The position numbers were made by a program, and so were the translations under genes. From SKKY01 sp965228015 (GTDB taxonomy: Bacteria > Bacillota > Peptococcia > Peptococcales > SKKY01), in assembly GCA_965228015.1 (NCBI GenBank), contig OZ245787.1:1488001-1552000 (forward strand): 64,000 nt of DNA. The letters are read 5' to 3'. This document shows, piece after piece, positions 55,640-64,000 of the stretch; position 1 is the first letter of the stretch, and every line of letters begins with the position of its first letter. The notes under the pieces were generated by a model. That model had not been told where the DNA came from and ran no database searches. It was given only the letters and a program-made list of their open reading frames with translations.

Positions 55640-57586
55640 ATGAGAAAAAAAACTATCAGAGATGTTGAGTTGAAAGGTAAAAAAGTATTTGTAAGAGTAG
55701 ATTTTAATGTTCCATTGGATAAAGAAGGGCATATAACTGATGATTCAAGGATTATTACTTCACTTCCTACAATTAATTATTTGTTAGATAATGGTGCAAA
55801 AATAATTATAGCTTCCCACATGGGCAGACCAAAGGGTAAATATGTGGACGAATTGCGATTGGATCCTGTGGCTAAAAGATTGTCTGAATTACTGGGAAAA
55901 GACGTTAAAAAAATGGATGTAGTTTTGGATGATTATGTAAAAAAGGTCATTTCCAATATAAAGAACGGGGAGATTATTCTTCTTGAAAATATTCGTATGG
56001 ATAAAAGAGAGACAGATAATGATCCAGGCTTCGCAGAAGAGCTGGCTTCCCTTGCAGATCTTTTCGTAAATGATGCTTTTGGTACTGCTCACAGAGCCCA
56101 TGCTTCTACAGAAGGTATTACTAAATTTATTCCTAGTGTAGCTGGTTTGCTAATGGAAAAAGAGCTTGCCCACCTTGGGAAAGTTCTTGAAAAGCCGGAA
56201 AAACCTTTTGTGGTAATTGTTGGCGGAGCAAAAGTTACGGATAAAATTGGAATAATTGAAAATCTTCTTGATACGGTAGATGCTATTTTAATCGGGGGAG
56301 GAATGGCAAATACTTTTCTCCTGGCAGAAGGTAATATGATAGGTAAATCCTTAGTAGAGGAAGAAAAAGTAGATCTTGCCAGAGAAATCCTGACAGAAGC
56401 AAAGAAATTAAATGTTAATATACTTTTACCTGTGGATTGTGTTACAGCCTTTGGTCTTGAAGACAAAGAAGGGATTGAAGCCTGTCTGGTTTCTCAGGTT
56501 AAAGATGACAAAATGATTTTGGATATAGGACCTGAAACAGTAAAATTGTATGAAAAACAATTAAAAAATGCAAAAACAGTGGTATGGAATGGACCAATGG
56601 GTGTTTTTGAAATTGATGAATTCAGCCACGGGACTGAAGGAGTGGCAAAAGCAGTAGCAAATTCTGAAGCATTTTCCATTGTTGGCGGCGGAGACTCTAT
56701 GGCAGCTTTGAAAAAGGTTGGATTATCTTACAAAATAACCCATTGGTCCACAGGAGGAGGAGCCTCATTAGAATTCCTTGAGGGGAAAGTCCTTTCTGGT
56801 ATTGAAGCTTTAAACGATAAAGAGTACGATAAGTCCAGAAGGCCGATAATTATTGGAAACTGGAAAATGCATATGAATAAAAATGATACAAAAAACTTTT
56901 TTAATGACTTTTTAAAAGAATTTAAAGAAAATGGCCTTGAAGCAGGATTTTGCGTTCCCTTTACAGCACTGCCAGCTACAGAAGAATTTAAGGGCCGTGG
57001 AATAAAGATTGGTACTCAAAACTTTTATCCCCAGGATAAAGGTGCATTCACTGGTGAAGTTTCTTTGAAAATGCTTAAAGAATATGATATTGACTATGTT
57101 ATTATCGGACATTCTGAAAGAAGAAGTATTTTTAAGGAAGATGATAATTTGATCAAAGAGAAGCTGGAAAAAGCAATATCAGAAAAAGTTACCCCAATAT
57201 TTTGTCTTGGTGAAACTTTAGAAGAAAGAGAAGCAGAAAAGACAAAAGAGGTATTACAAAGACAGCTTGAAAGTGCCTTTGTAAATATTTCTTCTCAGGA
57301 AGCAGAAAAAATAATAGTTGCTTATGAGCCTGTTTGGGCTATTGGAACGGGAAAAACAGCAACGAAGGAAATGGCTGAAGAAACAATTGCTTTTATCAGA
57401 CAATGGTTTGAGAAAAAGTATAGCAGTAAAACTTCAGAAAAAATCAGAATTCAGTATGGTGGAAGTGTTAAGCCAGAAAACATAAAAGAGATTATGGAGA
57501 TACCAAATATTGATGGTGCACTGGTTGGAGGGGCAAGCTTAAAGCCTGAAGACTTTTTAGCTTTAATCAATTATAAGGAGCAGTAA
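55640..57586 (+). CDS. pgk-tpiA: Fused phosphoglycerate kinase - triosephosphate isomerase
   Basis: A 648-residue bifunctional protein in one frame. Residues 1 to about 395 are phosphoglycerate kinase: VFVRVDFNVPLDKEGHI, ASHMGRPKG, nucleotide-site FVVIVGGAKVTDKIGII and GGGDSMAAL, ending LEFLEGKVLSGIEAL. A short linker (NDKEYDKSRR) joins residues about 405-648, triosephosphate isomerase: IIIGNWKMHMN (lysine), GHSERRSIF (histidine), AYEPVWAIGTGKTAT (glutamate) and YGGSVKPENI. The reactions are 3-phosphoglycerate formation with ATP, and dihydroxyacetone phosphate/glyceraldehyde phosphate exchange. The same fusion is known from Thermotoga. It replaces separate pgk and tpi genes in this operon; no separate tpiA lies nearby. 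Confidence 0.97.
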   Translation: MRKKTIRDVELKGKKVFVRVDFNVPLDKEGHITDDSRIITSLPTINYLLDNGAKIIIASHMGRPKGKYVDELRLDPVAKRLSELLGKDVKKMDVVLDDYVKKVISNIKNGEIILLENIRMDKRETDNDPGFAEELASLADLFVNDAFGTAHRAHASTEGITKFIPSVAGLLMEKELAHLGKVLEKPEKPFVVIVGGAKVTDKIGIIENLLDTVDAILIGGGMANTFLLAEGNMIGKSLVEEEKVDLAREILTEAKKLNVNILLPVDCVTAFGLEDKEGIEACLVSQVKDDKMILDIGPETVKLYEKQLKNAKTVVWNGPMGVFEIDEFSHGTEGVAKAVANSEAFSIVGGGDSMAALKKVGLSYKITHWSTGGGASLEFLEGKVLSGIEALNDKEYDKSRRPIIIGNWKMHMNKNDTKNFFNDFLKEFKENGLEAGFCVPFTALPATEEFKGRGIKIGTQNFYPQDKGAFTGEVSLKMLKEYDIDYVIIGHSERRSIFKEDDNLIKEKLEKAISEKVTPIFCLGETLEEREAEKTKEVLQRQLESAFVNISSQEAEKIIVAYEPVWAIGTGKTATKEMAEETIAFIRQWFEKKYSSKTSEKIRIQYGGSVKPENIKEIMEIPNIDGALVGGASLKPEDFLALINYKEQ

Positions 57587-59107
57587 ATGAAAAAAGTAGT
57601 CTTAGCCATCCTTGACGGATTTGGCTGCCGGGAAGAAAAAAAAGGAAATGCTGTAGCTGCAGCAAAAAAAGAAAACTTTGATAAGCTGTGGCAAAAGTAT
57701 CCTCATACTATGTTATCTGCTTCCGGAGAAGATGTTGGTCTTCCTCAGGGGCAGATGGGTAATTCTGAAGTGGGGCATCTTAATATAGGTGCCGGCCGAA
57801 TTGTTTACCAGGAGCTTGTGAGGATCAATAAGAGCATTGAAAGCGGAGAAATTGAAAATAATCAGGAAATCCTTAAGCTTTTTGAATATGTGAAAAGTAA
57901 TAATAAAAGACTACACTTTATTGGATTGGTATCTGACGGAGGGGTACATAGTCATCAGCATCAATTAAATGGCTTGCTTGAGTTTGCCAGAAAATATGGT
58001 GTTAAAGATGTTGCAGTTCATGCTTTCCTTGACGGGCGAGACGTTCCTCCCCGATCCGCTGAAGTGTATTTAAAGATTCTCGAGGAAAAACTTAAGGAAT
58101 TAGGATATCCTCCAGTAGCCTCGATAATGGGCAGATGTTACTCAATGGACAGAGACAAGCGATGGGAAAGAATTCAGCTGGCGTATGATTCTTTGACAAA
58201 AGGAGAAGGATATCATTACAGTAATTCCCTTGAAGCCCTTGAGGCTGCCTACCAGCGGGGGGAAGATGATGAGTTCGTTAAACCCTCAGTTATTTCAACA
58301 GAGGAACATCCTTATACACTTTTAAGTAAGGGAGATGGGGTTTTCTGTTTTAATTTCCGTTCAGACAGAGTCCGCCAGTTAACCAGAGCCCTTACGGATG
58401 CAGATTTCAATGAATGTAAAATCGAAAGGCTGGATTTGAAATATCTTTGCCTGACTGAATATGATGTGACTCTTAATGTACCAGTGGCCTTTAAGCCAAT
58501 AGATATGAAAAATACACTGGGAGAGTATTTAGGAACAAATAATAAAAAACAATTAAGAATTGCTGAGACAGAAAAATATGCTCATGTTACTTTCTTTTTT
58601 AACGGGGGAGTTGAGAAAGCCAACCCTGGGGAAGAAAGAATACTTATTCCATCACCAAAAGTTGCAACCTATGATTTGCAACCAGAGATGAGTGCGCCAG
58701 AAGTTTGCAAAGCATTGGTGGAAGAGATAAACAAGGAAAAATTTGACTTTATTCTGGTAAATTTCGCCAATGCAGATATGGTAGGCCACACGGGATATAT
58801 AGATGCAGCAGTAAAGGCAATTGAAACTGTGGATTACTGTCTTGGAAAAGTTTATGAAGCAACCAGGGATAAAGACATGGTATTATTAGTTACAGCAGAT
58901 CATGGTAATGCAGAGTTAATGCTTGATATGGAAAACAATAAACCACTAACAGCCCACACAACCTTCCCTGTGCCCTTTATTGTTGCCGGGTATGATGAAT
59001 GTGAGCTTAGAAAAGATGGAATATTAGGAGATATATCACCTACGATATTAAAAATTATGGGCTTAGAACAGCCTAAAGAAATGACAGGAAAAAGCATTAT
59101 TAAATAA
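57587..59107 (+). CDS. gpmI: 2,3-bisphosphoglycerate-independent phosphoglycerate mutase
   Basis: A 506-residue alkaline-phosphatase-fold enzyme. The catalytic serine lies in MGNSEVGHLNIGAGRIVYQ (serine at about residue 62); metal-site phrases include AILDGFG, SDGGVHSHQ, FLDGRDVPPRS and VTADHGNAE. It interconverts 3- and 2-phosphoglycerate and needs manganese. The ATG at 57587 follows the previous stop with no gap, and AAGGAG lies within the end of pgk-tpiA. Confidence 0.97.
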   Translation: MKKVVLAILDGFGCREEKKGNAVAAAKKENFDKLWQKYPHTMLSASGEDVGLPQGQMGNSEVGHLNIGAGRIVYQELVRINKSIESGEIENNQEILKLFEYVKSNNKRLHFIGLVSDGGVHSHQHQLNGLLEFARKYGVKDVAVHAFLDGRDVPPRSAEVYLKILEEKLKELGYPPVASIMGRCYSMDRDKRWERIQLAYDSLTKGEGYHYSNSLEALEAAYQRGEDDEFVKPSVISTEEHPYTLLSKGDGVFCFNFRSDRVRQLTRALTDADFNECKIERLDLKYLCLTEYDVTLNVPVAFKPIDMKNTLGEYLGTNNKKQLRIAETEKYAHVTFFFNGGVEKANPGEERILIPSPKVATYDLQPEMSAPEVCKALVEEINKEKFDFILVNFANADMVGHTGYIDAAVKAIETVDYCLGKVYEATRDKDMVLLVTADHGNAELMLDMENNKPLTAHTTFPVPFIVAGYDECELRKDGILGDISPTILKIMGLEQPKEMTGKSIIK

Positions 59108-59120
59108 TGAAGGAGAGAAA

Positions 59121-60410
59121 ATGATGAGTTATATTGATGATGTTTATGCCAGAGAGATTCTTGACTCCAGAGGAAACCCAACTGTAGAAGTCGAGGTGGT
59201 TCTGGAAGACGGAACAATGGCCAGAGCTCAGGTTCCATCGGGTGCATCAACGGGGGCTTTTGAGGCCTGTGAACTTAGAGATGAAGATGCAAGCCGTTAC
59301 ATGGGAAAGGGAGTTCTTAACGCTGTTGATAATGTAAATGCAATTATAGCTCCCGAACTTATTGGGGCAGATGTTCTTGATCAAACTGGAATTGATGCTT
59401 TACTTTTAGAATTAGATGGAACTGAAAATAAAAATAATCTTGGAGCCAACGCTATACTTGGAGTTTCAATGGCTGTAGCAAGAGCAGCTGCAGCATATTT
59501 AGAACAGCCCTTATATAAGTATTTAGGGGGAGTTAATGCAAATGCTCTTCCTGCTCCAATGATGAACATACTTAACGGGGGAGAACATGCAGATAATAAT
59601 GTTGATATCCAGGAGTTTATGGTAATGCCTCTTGGTATAGAAACATTTTCTGAGGGAGTAAGAGTCTGTGTTGAAATTTATCACAATTTGAAAAAGGTTC
59701 TTAAAGGAAAAGGGCTTTCAACTTCTATTGGAGATGAAGGGGGCTTTGCTCCAAACTTAAAATCAAATGAGGAAGCATTAGAAGTAATTATAGAAGCAAT
59801 CGAAAAAGCAGGCTACAAAGCTGGTGAAGAAATTTATCTGGCTCTTGATGTTGCTGCCACTGAAATGTATAGTGATGGAGTTTATGACTTCAAAGGAGAA
59901 GGAATAAAAAGAAATTACAAGGAACTTGTAGAATATTATGCTAACCTTGTAGATAAGTACCCTATTATTTCTATTGAAGATGGATTGGATGAAGAAGATT
60001 GGGAAGGTTGGAAGTATTTAACAGAAAAACTTGGGAATAAAATCCAGCTTGTTGGAGATGATCTTTTTGTTACAAACACCACAAGATTAGAAAAAGGAAT
60101 TGAAAGTGGAGTAGCCAATAGTATTTTGATTAAAGTGAACCAAATTGGAACTATAACTGAAACTCTTAATGCAATTGAAATGGCAAAGAGAGCTGGATTT
60201 ACTGCAGTTATTTCACACCGTTCTGGAGAAACTGAAGATACTTTCATTGCAGATCTTGCAGTTGCAGTTAATGCGGGTCAAATTAAAACAGGAGCACCTT
60301 GCAGAACAGATAGAGTTGCAAAATATAATCAATTAATGAGAATAGAAGAAGAACTTGATGAATCAGCTATTTACAAAGGTCAGAAAAATTTATATAATCT
60401 TGTATGGTGA
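59121..60410 (+). CDS. eno: Enolase
   Basis: A 429-residue enolase: AREILDSRGNPTVEVEV, the substrate-loop SGASTGAFEACELRD, GGEHADNNVDIQEFMV, GDEGGFAP (catalytic glutamate), LVGDDLFVTN (metal aspartate) and SHRSGETEDTFIADL (catalytic residues near the C-terminus). It dehydrates 2-phosphoglycerate to phosphoenolpyruvate. GAAGGAG precedes two possible ATG codons, 59121 and 59124. It is the last gene of the glycolytic operon. Confidence 0.98.
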   Translation: MMSYIDDVYAREILDSRGNPTVEVEVVLEDGTMARAQVPSGASTGAFEACELRDEDASRYMGKGVLNAVDNVNAIIAPELIGADVLDQTGIDALLLELDGTENKNNLGANAILGVSMAVARAAAAYLEQPLYKYLGGVNANALPAPMMNILNGGEHADNNVDIQEFMVMPLGIETFSEGVRVCVEIYHNLKKVLKGKGLSTSIGDEGGFAPNLKSNEEALEVIIEAIEKAGYKAGEEIYLALDVAATEMYSDGVYDFKGEGIKRNYKELVEYYANLVDKYPIISIEDGLDEEDWEGWKYLTEKLGNKIQLVGDDLFVTNTTRLEKGIESGVANSILIKVNQIGTITETLNAIEMAKRAGFTAVISHRSGETEDTFIADLAVAVNAGQIKTGAPCRTDRVAKYNQLMRIEEELDESAIYKGQKNLYNLVW

Positions 60411-60444
60411 GTAAATAAATTCACTTATAATACAGTTTAGAAAT

Positions 60445-60479
60445 AAGAGCTTAAAAATTACAAAAATTTTTAAGCTCTT
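60445..60479 (+). terminator. Terminator of the glycolytic operon
   Basis: AAGAGCTTAAAAAT (60445-60458) pairs perfectly with ATTTTTAAGCTCTT (60466-60479), a 14-base stem. The T-run is short (TTT, then A), so termination may be partial and let some transcript reach secG. Confidence 0.7.
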
Positions 60480-60516
60480 TTATAACTTGTATATACAGTG
60501 AAAAGGGGTGGAATAA

Positions 60517-60738
60517 ATGGATGTAGTATTTACTATACTACAGGTAATTGCTTCAGTTGGATTAATCGCTACTGTACTTTTACAATCTGGAAAAAGCGCA
60601 GGAATGTCTGGAGCTATTTCAGGAGGTGCAGAAACAATTTTCGGCAAGAAAAAAGGGATGGATGCATTCTTTAGTAAATTATCAACTATTTTTGCAGTTG
60701 CATTTATGGTGGCAACTCTTTTAGCATCAATATTTTAG
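60517..60738 (+). CDS. secG: Preprotein translocase subunit SecG
   Basis: A 73-residue protein with two hydrophobic helices (about 4-24 and 54-72) and the family core LLQSGKSAGMSGAISGGAETIFGKKKGMDAF between them (quoted here in part: SAGMSGAISGG and FGKKKG). SecG supports the SecYE channel driven by SecA (34823-37330). AAAAGGGGTGG precedes the ATG. Placement between eno and downstream genes is usual in Firmicutes. Confidence 0.95.
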   Translation: MDVVFTILQVIASVGLIATVLLQSGKSAGMSGAISGGAETIFGKKKGMDAFFSKLSTIFAVAFMVATLLASIF

Positions 60739-60800
60739 TAGTTATTTTTAATTAAAAATAAAATATAAAAATTTAATTATACAAGGAGGATGTACAACTA

Positions 60801-62801
60801 ATGTATTTTTCGATTTATGTTCCCCTTGCAGGGATTCTGGCTTTGGCATTTGCTTTTTACCTGAGTCAGAAAGTTTTAAGAGTTGAGCCAGGTAATGCAA
60901 GAATGATTGAAATTGCTGAAGCGATTTCAGAAGGTGCTAAAGCTTATCTTACAAGACAATACAAAACTTTAGTATTTTTTGTTGCAGGTTTGGCAGCACT
61001 TATTTTTTTGGCAGGAACCCTTACTTCAGGTCTTAAGCCTGAAACAGCAATTGCATTCGTAATTGGCGCTCTTTGTTCTTCTTTAGCAGGTATTATTGGT
61101 ATGACAATCGCTACTAAAGCAAATGCCAGAACTGCAAATGCTGCTCAAACTAGTTCAAACGCCGCTTTAGACGTTGCTTTTTCTGGTGGAGCTGTTATGG
61201 GTATGACAGTTGTTGGTTTAGGTTTAACAGGTTTAGGAATAGCAACATTCTTATTTGATGATACAATAGTTATTAATGGTTTCGCTCTTGGAGCCAGCTT
61301 AATCGCATTGTTCAGTCGTGTTGGTGGCGGTATTTATACAAAAACTGCAGACATTGGAGCTGACTTAGTTGGTAAAGTTGAAGCAGGTATTCCTGAAGAC
61401 GATCCAAGAAACCCTGCAGTAATTGCAGATAACGTTGGAGATAACGTTGGTGACGTCGCAGGTATGGGAGCTGACTTATTCGAATCTTATATTGGTTCAA
61501 TTATTGCTGCAGTTGCACTTGCAGTTGGTTTGGGACTTCCTATTGAGGCAGCATACCTTCCATTCTTTATTTCAGCTGCGGGTATTATTTGTTCGATTAT
61601 TGGTACATTCTTTGTAAGAGTTAAAGAGGGAGAAAGCGCTTCTAAAGCTCTAAACATGGGTGAGTTTATTGCAATGGCGTTAACTCTTGTAACAACTTAT
61701 TTCCTTGCTACTATGATGCTTCCAAAAACTGGCGATATTACTGGTGTGGGCGTATTTATTGCTACAATTGCAGGTCTTTTAGCAGGTTTCTTAATTGGTA
61801 AAATTACTGAGTACTACACTTCAGGAGATTATCAGCCAGTAAAAGATATCGCAAAATCATCCCAGACAGGTGCAGCAACAAACATTATTGAAGGACTTGC
61901 AGTAGGTATGATGAGCACAGTCCTTCCAGTATTAGTAATTGTTGTTGGTATTATTGTTTCATATAAATTTGCTGGTTTATATGGTATTGCCCTTGCAGCT
62001 GTAGGTATGCTTTCTGCAACGGGTATGGTTGTAGCTGTTGATGCTTATGGTCCAATTGCAGATAATGCAGGAGGTATTGCTGAAATGGCAGAGTTAGACC
62101 CACACGTAAGAGAAATTACAGATTCCCTTGATGCAGCTGGTAACACAACAGCAGCTATTGGTAAAGGTTTCGCTATCGGTTCAGCGGCACTTACTGCACT
62201 AGCTCTTTTCAATGCTTATACAACAGCAGCAGGAATCACAACTATAGATATTATGAATCCAAAGGTTGTAGCGGGATTATTTATTGGTGGTGTACTTCCA
62301 TATTTATTCTCAGCAATTACAATGAAAGCGGTTGGAAATGCAGCTTTTGATATGATTGAAGAAGTTCGCAGACAGTTCAGAGAAGATGCTGGTATAATGG
62401 CAGGTACTTCAAAACCTGACTATGCTAATTGTGTAAGTATTAGTACAGCGGCAGCTTTAAGAGAAATGATTATTCCAGGTTTATTAGCAGTTGGTGTTCC
62501 GGTTATAGTTGGAATGCTTCCTTTCCTTGGCAAAGAAGCTCTTGGTGGTATGTTAGCCGGCGCTTTAGTATCAGGTTTCTTGTTAGCTATCATGATGGCA
62601 AACGCTGGCGGAGCATGGGATAATGCTAAGAAGTATATTGAGAAAGGACACTTCGGCGGAAAAGGCTCAGAAGCTCACGCTGCAGCAGTTCAAGGGGATA
62701 CAGTTGGTGACCCATTTAAAGATACTTCAGGTCCGTCAATTAATATTCTTATTAAGTTAATGACAATTGTATCACTAGTATTTGCTCCATTATTTATGTA
62801 A
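60801..62801 (+). CDS. hppA: Membrane-bound ion-pumping pyrophosphatase
   Basis: A 666-residue protein with about 16 hydrophobic helices. The pyrophosphate-binding block GGGIYTKTADIGADLVGK and the NPAVIADNVGDNVGDVAGM motif are intact, as is the C-terminal GDTVGDPFKDTSGPSIN. The phrase NTTAAIGKGFAIGSA has alanine where potassium-independent enzymes have lysine, so it should be potassium-dependent. Whether it pumps sodium or protons cannot be settled by eye. It stores the energy of pyrophosphate as an ion gradient. AGGAGGATG precedes the ATG. Confidence 0.96.
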   Translation: MYFSIYVPLAGILALAFAFYLSQKVLRVEPGNARMIEIAEAISEGAKAYLTRQYKTLVFFVAGLAALIFLAGTLTSGLKPETAIAFVIGALCSSLAGIIGMTIATKANARTANAAQTSSNAALDVAFSGGAVMGMTVVGLGLTGLGIATFLFDDTIVINGFALGASLIALFSRVGGGIYTKTADIGADLVGKVEAGIPEDDPRNPAVIADNVGDNVGDVAGMGADLFESYIGSIIAAVALAVGLGLPIEAAYLPFFISAAGIICSIIGTFFVRVKEGESASKALNMGEFIAMALTLVTTYFLATMMLPKTGDITGVGVFIATIAGLLAGFLIGKITEYYTSGDYQPVKDIAKSSQTGAATNIIEGLAVGMMSTVLPVLVIVVGIIVSYKFAGLYGIALAAVGMLSATGMVVAVDAYGPIADNAGGIAEMAELDPHVREITDSLDAAGNTTAAIGKGFAIGSAALTALALFNAYTTAAGITTIDIMNPKVVAGLFIGGVLPYLFSAITMKAVGNAAFDMIEEVRRQFREDAGIMAGTSKPDYANCVSISTAAALREMIIPGLLAVGVPVIVGMLPFLGKEALGGMLAGALVSGFLLAIMMANAGGAWDNAKKYIEKGHFGGKGSEAHAAAVQGDTVGDPFKDTSGPSINILIKLMTIVSLVFAPLFM

Positions 62802-62817
62802 TATATTAATCTTATAT

Positions 62818-62853
62818 AAAGCAAAACCCCGAATTTATCCGGGGTTTTGCTTT
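62818..62853. terminator. Bidirectional terminator between hppA and the LysR gene
   Basis: AAAGCAAAACCCCG (62818-62831) pairs perfectly with CGGGGTTTTGCTTT (62840-62853), a 14-base stem. The stop of the minus-strand gene overlaps its right arm. Both converging genes can end here. Confidence 0.85.
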
Positions 62854-63739
62854 ATATTTTTACTTTCCCTGCAAAGTTATTTTTTATAAATTCAATTAAT
62901 GTTTGGGTTGCAACAGAAAGGTATTTATCTTTTTTCCAGGCAAGGGCAATGTTTATTTTAATGGAATCTTCCAAGGGTATTCCTACAAGATCTTTTTTTC
63001 TTTCAGCAATGCTGTCTAAAAGGAAGGAGATGCCAAGACCGTTAGCAACTAAAGCCCTGATTGTTTCAGTTTGATTTGATGAAATTGCAATTTCAGGGTA
63101 ATATCCGCTTTTTTCGCAGGCTTCAATAACTGCCCGGCGATGGAAGGTATCTTCTTTTAACATTATAAATTTTTCATGTCTTAAATCATCAAAGGAAATT
63201 TTAGAAGAATCTGCCAGGGAATGATTTAAAGGTAAGCAGGCTACTATTTGATTTTCCTGAATAATTACAGTGTCCAGAAATTTAGATTCTTCTCTAAGCA
63301 TAATTACCCCAATATCTAAATCTCCTTGTTCAAGCATTTCCCGAACAGCTAAAGATCCTTCTTCTGTAATTGTGAAATCAATTTTAGGATAAATTTTTCG
63401 AAATCCGGCAAAAATTTCTGGAAAAATGAAACTTCCTATCATTGGAGGTACTCCAAGTTTAATCATACCCTTTGCTAATTCTTGGTAATCCTGCATTTCT
63501 ATAACAGCATCTTCAATATTGGTAAGAATGGTTTCCACTCTTTTTAGAAATACTTTTCCCTCTGAGGTTAAAGTTATCTTCTTCTGACTTCTATCAAAGA
63601 GCAAGACTCCAAGCTCATCTTCAAGTTTTTTCATTGCAACGGTCACAGAAGGCTGGGCGACATGAAACCTTTCTGCCGCTCTGGTGATGTTATTAAGTCT
63701 GCTAACCATTTGAAAATATTCTAACTGATGAAGATCCAT
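62852..63739 (-). CDS. LysR-family transcriptional regulator
   Basis: A 295-residue regulator. The N-terminal winged helix-turn-helix MDLHQLEYFQMVSRLNNITR..AERFHVAQPSVTVAMKKLE is a clear LysR domain (residues 1-60), followed by the coinducer-binding domain (about 90-290) with KGMIKLGVPPMIGSF and RALVANGLGISFLLD. GGAGGGG precedes the ATG on the minus strand. It is divergent from a phosphate acyltransferase gene at the right edge, which it probably controls together with its own gene. Ligand unknown. Confidence 0.93.
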   Translation of the reverse strand: MDLHQLEYFQMVSRLNNITRAAERFHVAQPSVTVAMKKLEDELGVLLFDRSQKKITLTSEGKVFLKRVETILTNIEDAVIEMQDYQELAKGMIKLGVPPMIGSFIFPEIFAGFRKIYPKIDFTITEEGSLAVREMLEQGDLDIGVIMLREESKFLDTVIIQENQIVACLPLNHSLADSSKISFDDLRHEKFIMLKEDTFHRRAVIEACEKSGYYPEIAISSNQTETIRALVANGLGISFLLDSIAERKKDLVGIPLEDSIKINIALAWKKDKYLSVATQTLIEFIKNNFAGKVKI

Positions 63740-63760
63740 AGATTCCCCTCCGGATTAACT

Positions 63761-63775
63761 ATAGTTTTAAACTAT
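63761..63775. promoter_or_regulatory. Candidate LysR-type operator
   Basis: ATAGTTTTAAACTAT is a perfect palindrome of 15 bases containing the T-N11-A pattern bound by LysR-type regulators. It lies 22 bases upstream of the LysR gene and 76 bases before the divergent gene. A related half-site, AAACTATAC, occurs at 63816-63824. Confidence 0.6.
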
Positions 63776-63850
63776 TATAACATAGTTATTTAATATTTAA
63801 CATCTTGCCTAAATGAAACTATACTGAGGTCAGATAAAAGGGAAGGTCGG

Positions 63851-64000
63851 ATGGTTATGAAAAAAGAATTTTTAGAAATGATATCGGCAGCGAAAATGAA
63901 TGGCATGAGAAAAATGTCAATAGCCTGCCCACATCAGTCATCGGTAATATTATCTGCAGTAAGAGCCAGAAAAGAAGGATTAATGGACCCCTTTTTTATT
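63851..64000 (+). CDS. Phosphate acyltransferase (phosphate butyryl/acetyltransferase family), 5' part
   Basis: About 50 codons are visible before the window ends. The start ATG is at 63851, or 63857 (better spaced from GGAAGG at 63841-63846). The sequence EMISAAKMNGMRKMSIACPHQSSVILSAVRARKEGLMDPFFI follows the usual opening of Ptb/Pta proteins (here given only to show the pattern K..A.A......VL.AV..A...G..D..L), which exchange the acyl group between CoA and phosphate. The LysR gene is divergent. Butyryl versus acetyl preference cannot be told from this part. Confidence 0.6.
   Translation, partial: MVMKKEFLEMISAAKMNGMRKMSIACPHQSSVILSAVRARKEGLMDPFFI

Noticed and set aside
1..64000. CRISPR arrays, tRNA, rRNA, prophage or restriction and defence systems.
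   Set aside because: No spaced direct repeats, clover-leaf sequences, phage structural genes or nuclease/methylase pairs were seen on reading both strands.

Overview
The window is A+T-rich DNA from an anaerobic, flagellated, low-G+C Gram-positive bacterium, most likely a member of the Clostridia. This rests on the flagellar chaperone genes behind a SigD-type promoter, class III fructose-bisphosphatase, a two-subunit transketolase, superoxide reductase, a 2[4Fe-4S] ferredoxin, membrane pyrophosphatase, a CggR-led glycolytic operon and rapZ/whiA. I cannot name a genus. No rRNA, tRNA or CRISPR array was seen.

The two halves differ sharply. Positions 1 to about 33,000 carry seven insertion sequences (about 10.3 kb: one ISLre2, two ISL3, three IS3-type, one IS1182) and many broken genes. 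Flagellar genes (flaG, fliD, a FliT-like gene, fliS, a second chaperone-like gene) come first, with flaG frameshifted in a T-tract. A polar amino-acid ABC transporter follows, its binding-protein gene separated from permease and ATPase by an ISL3 copy. Next is a cassette of two decayed crcB (fluoride exporter) genes between two inverted IS3 copies, then IS1182, an AhpD-like gene, a broken THUMP-type RNA methyltransferase gene and a glutamate synthase locus (gltB, gltD) ruined by frameshifts, stops and an IS. Pyridoxal kinase, fructose-bisphosphatase and leucyl aminopeptidase genes are intact; MORN-like, HD-domain and one unknown gene are broken.

Positions 33,000 to 64,000 are compact and intact: superoxide reductase, LOG-family protein, trmB, secA, prfB with its programmed frameshift, a lytic transglycosylase, transketolase subunits, ftsEX, a C-terminal processing protease, uvrB-uvrA-uvrC, a HAD phosphatase, rapZ-whiA, ferredoxin, then cggR-gap-pgk/tpiA-gpmI-eno, secG and hppA. 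A LysR regulator is divergent from the start of a phosphate acyltransferase gene at the right edge. The triose stage of glycolysis is encoded as one operon in which phosphoglycerate kinase and triosephosphate isomerase form a single polypeptide.

Lesions fall in genes a cell can lose and are absent from the long essential genes, so I read them as real pseudogenes in a lineage with IS activity and loss of function (ammonium assimilation through GOGAT, fluoride export) rather than mainly sequencing errors. No clearly new multi-gene system was found. The observations most worth following are a DnaA-box cluster near 5.6 kb, the PGK-TIM fusion, ISL3 copies sharing one internal stop, and a covarying hairpin at the 3' end of the IS3 transposase.
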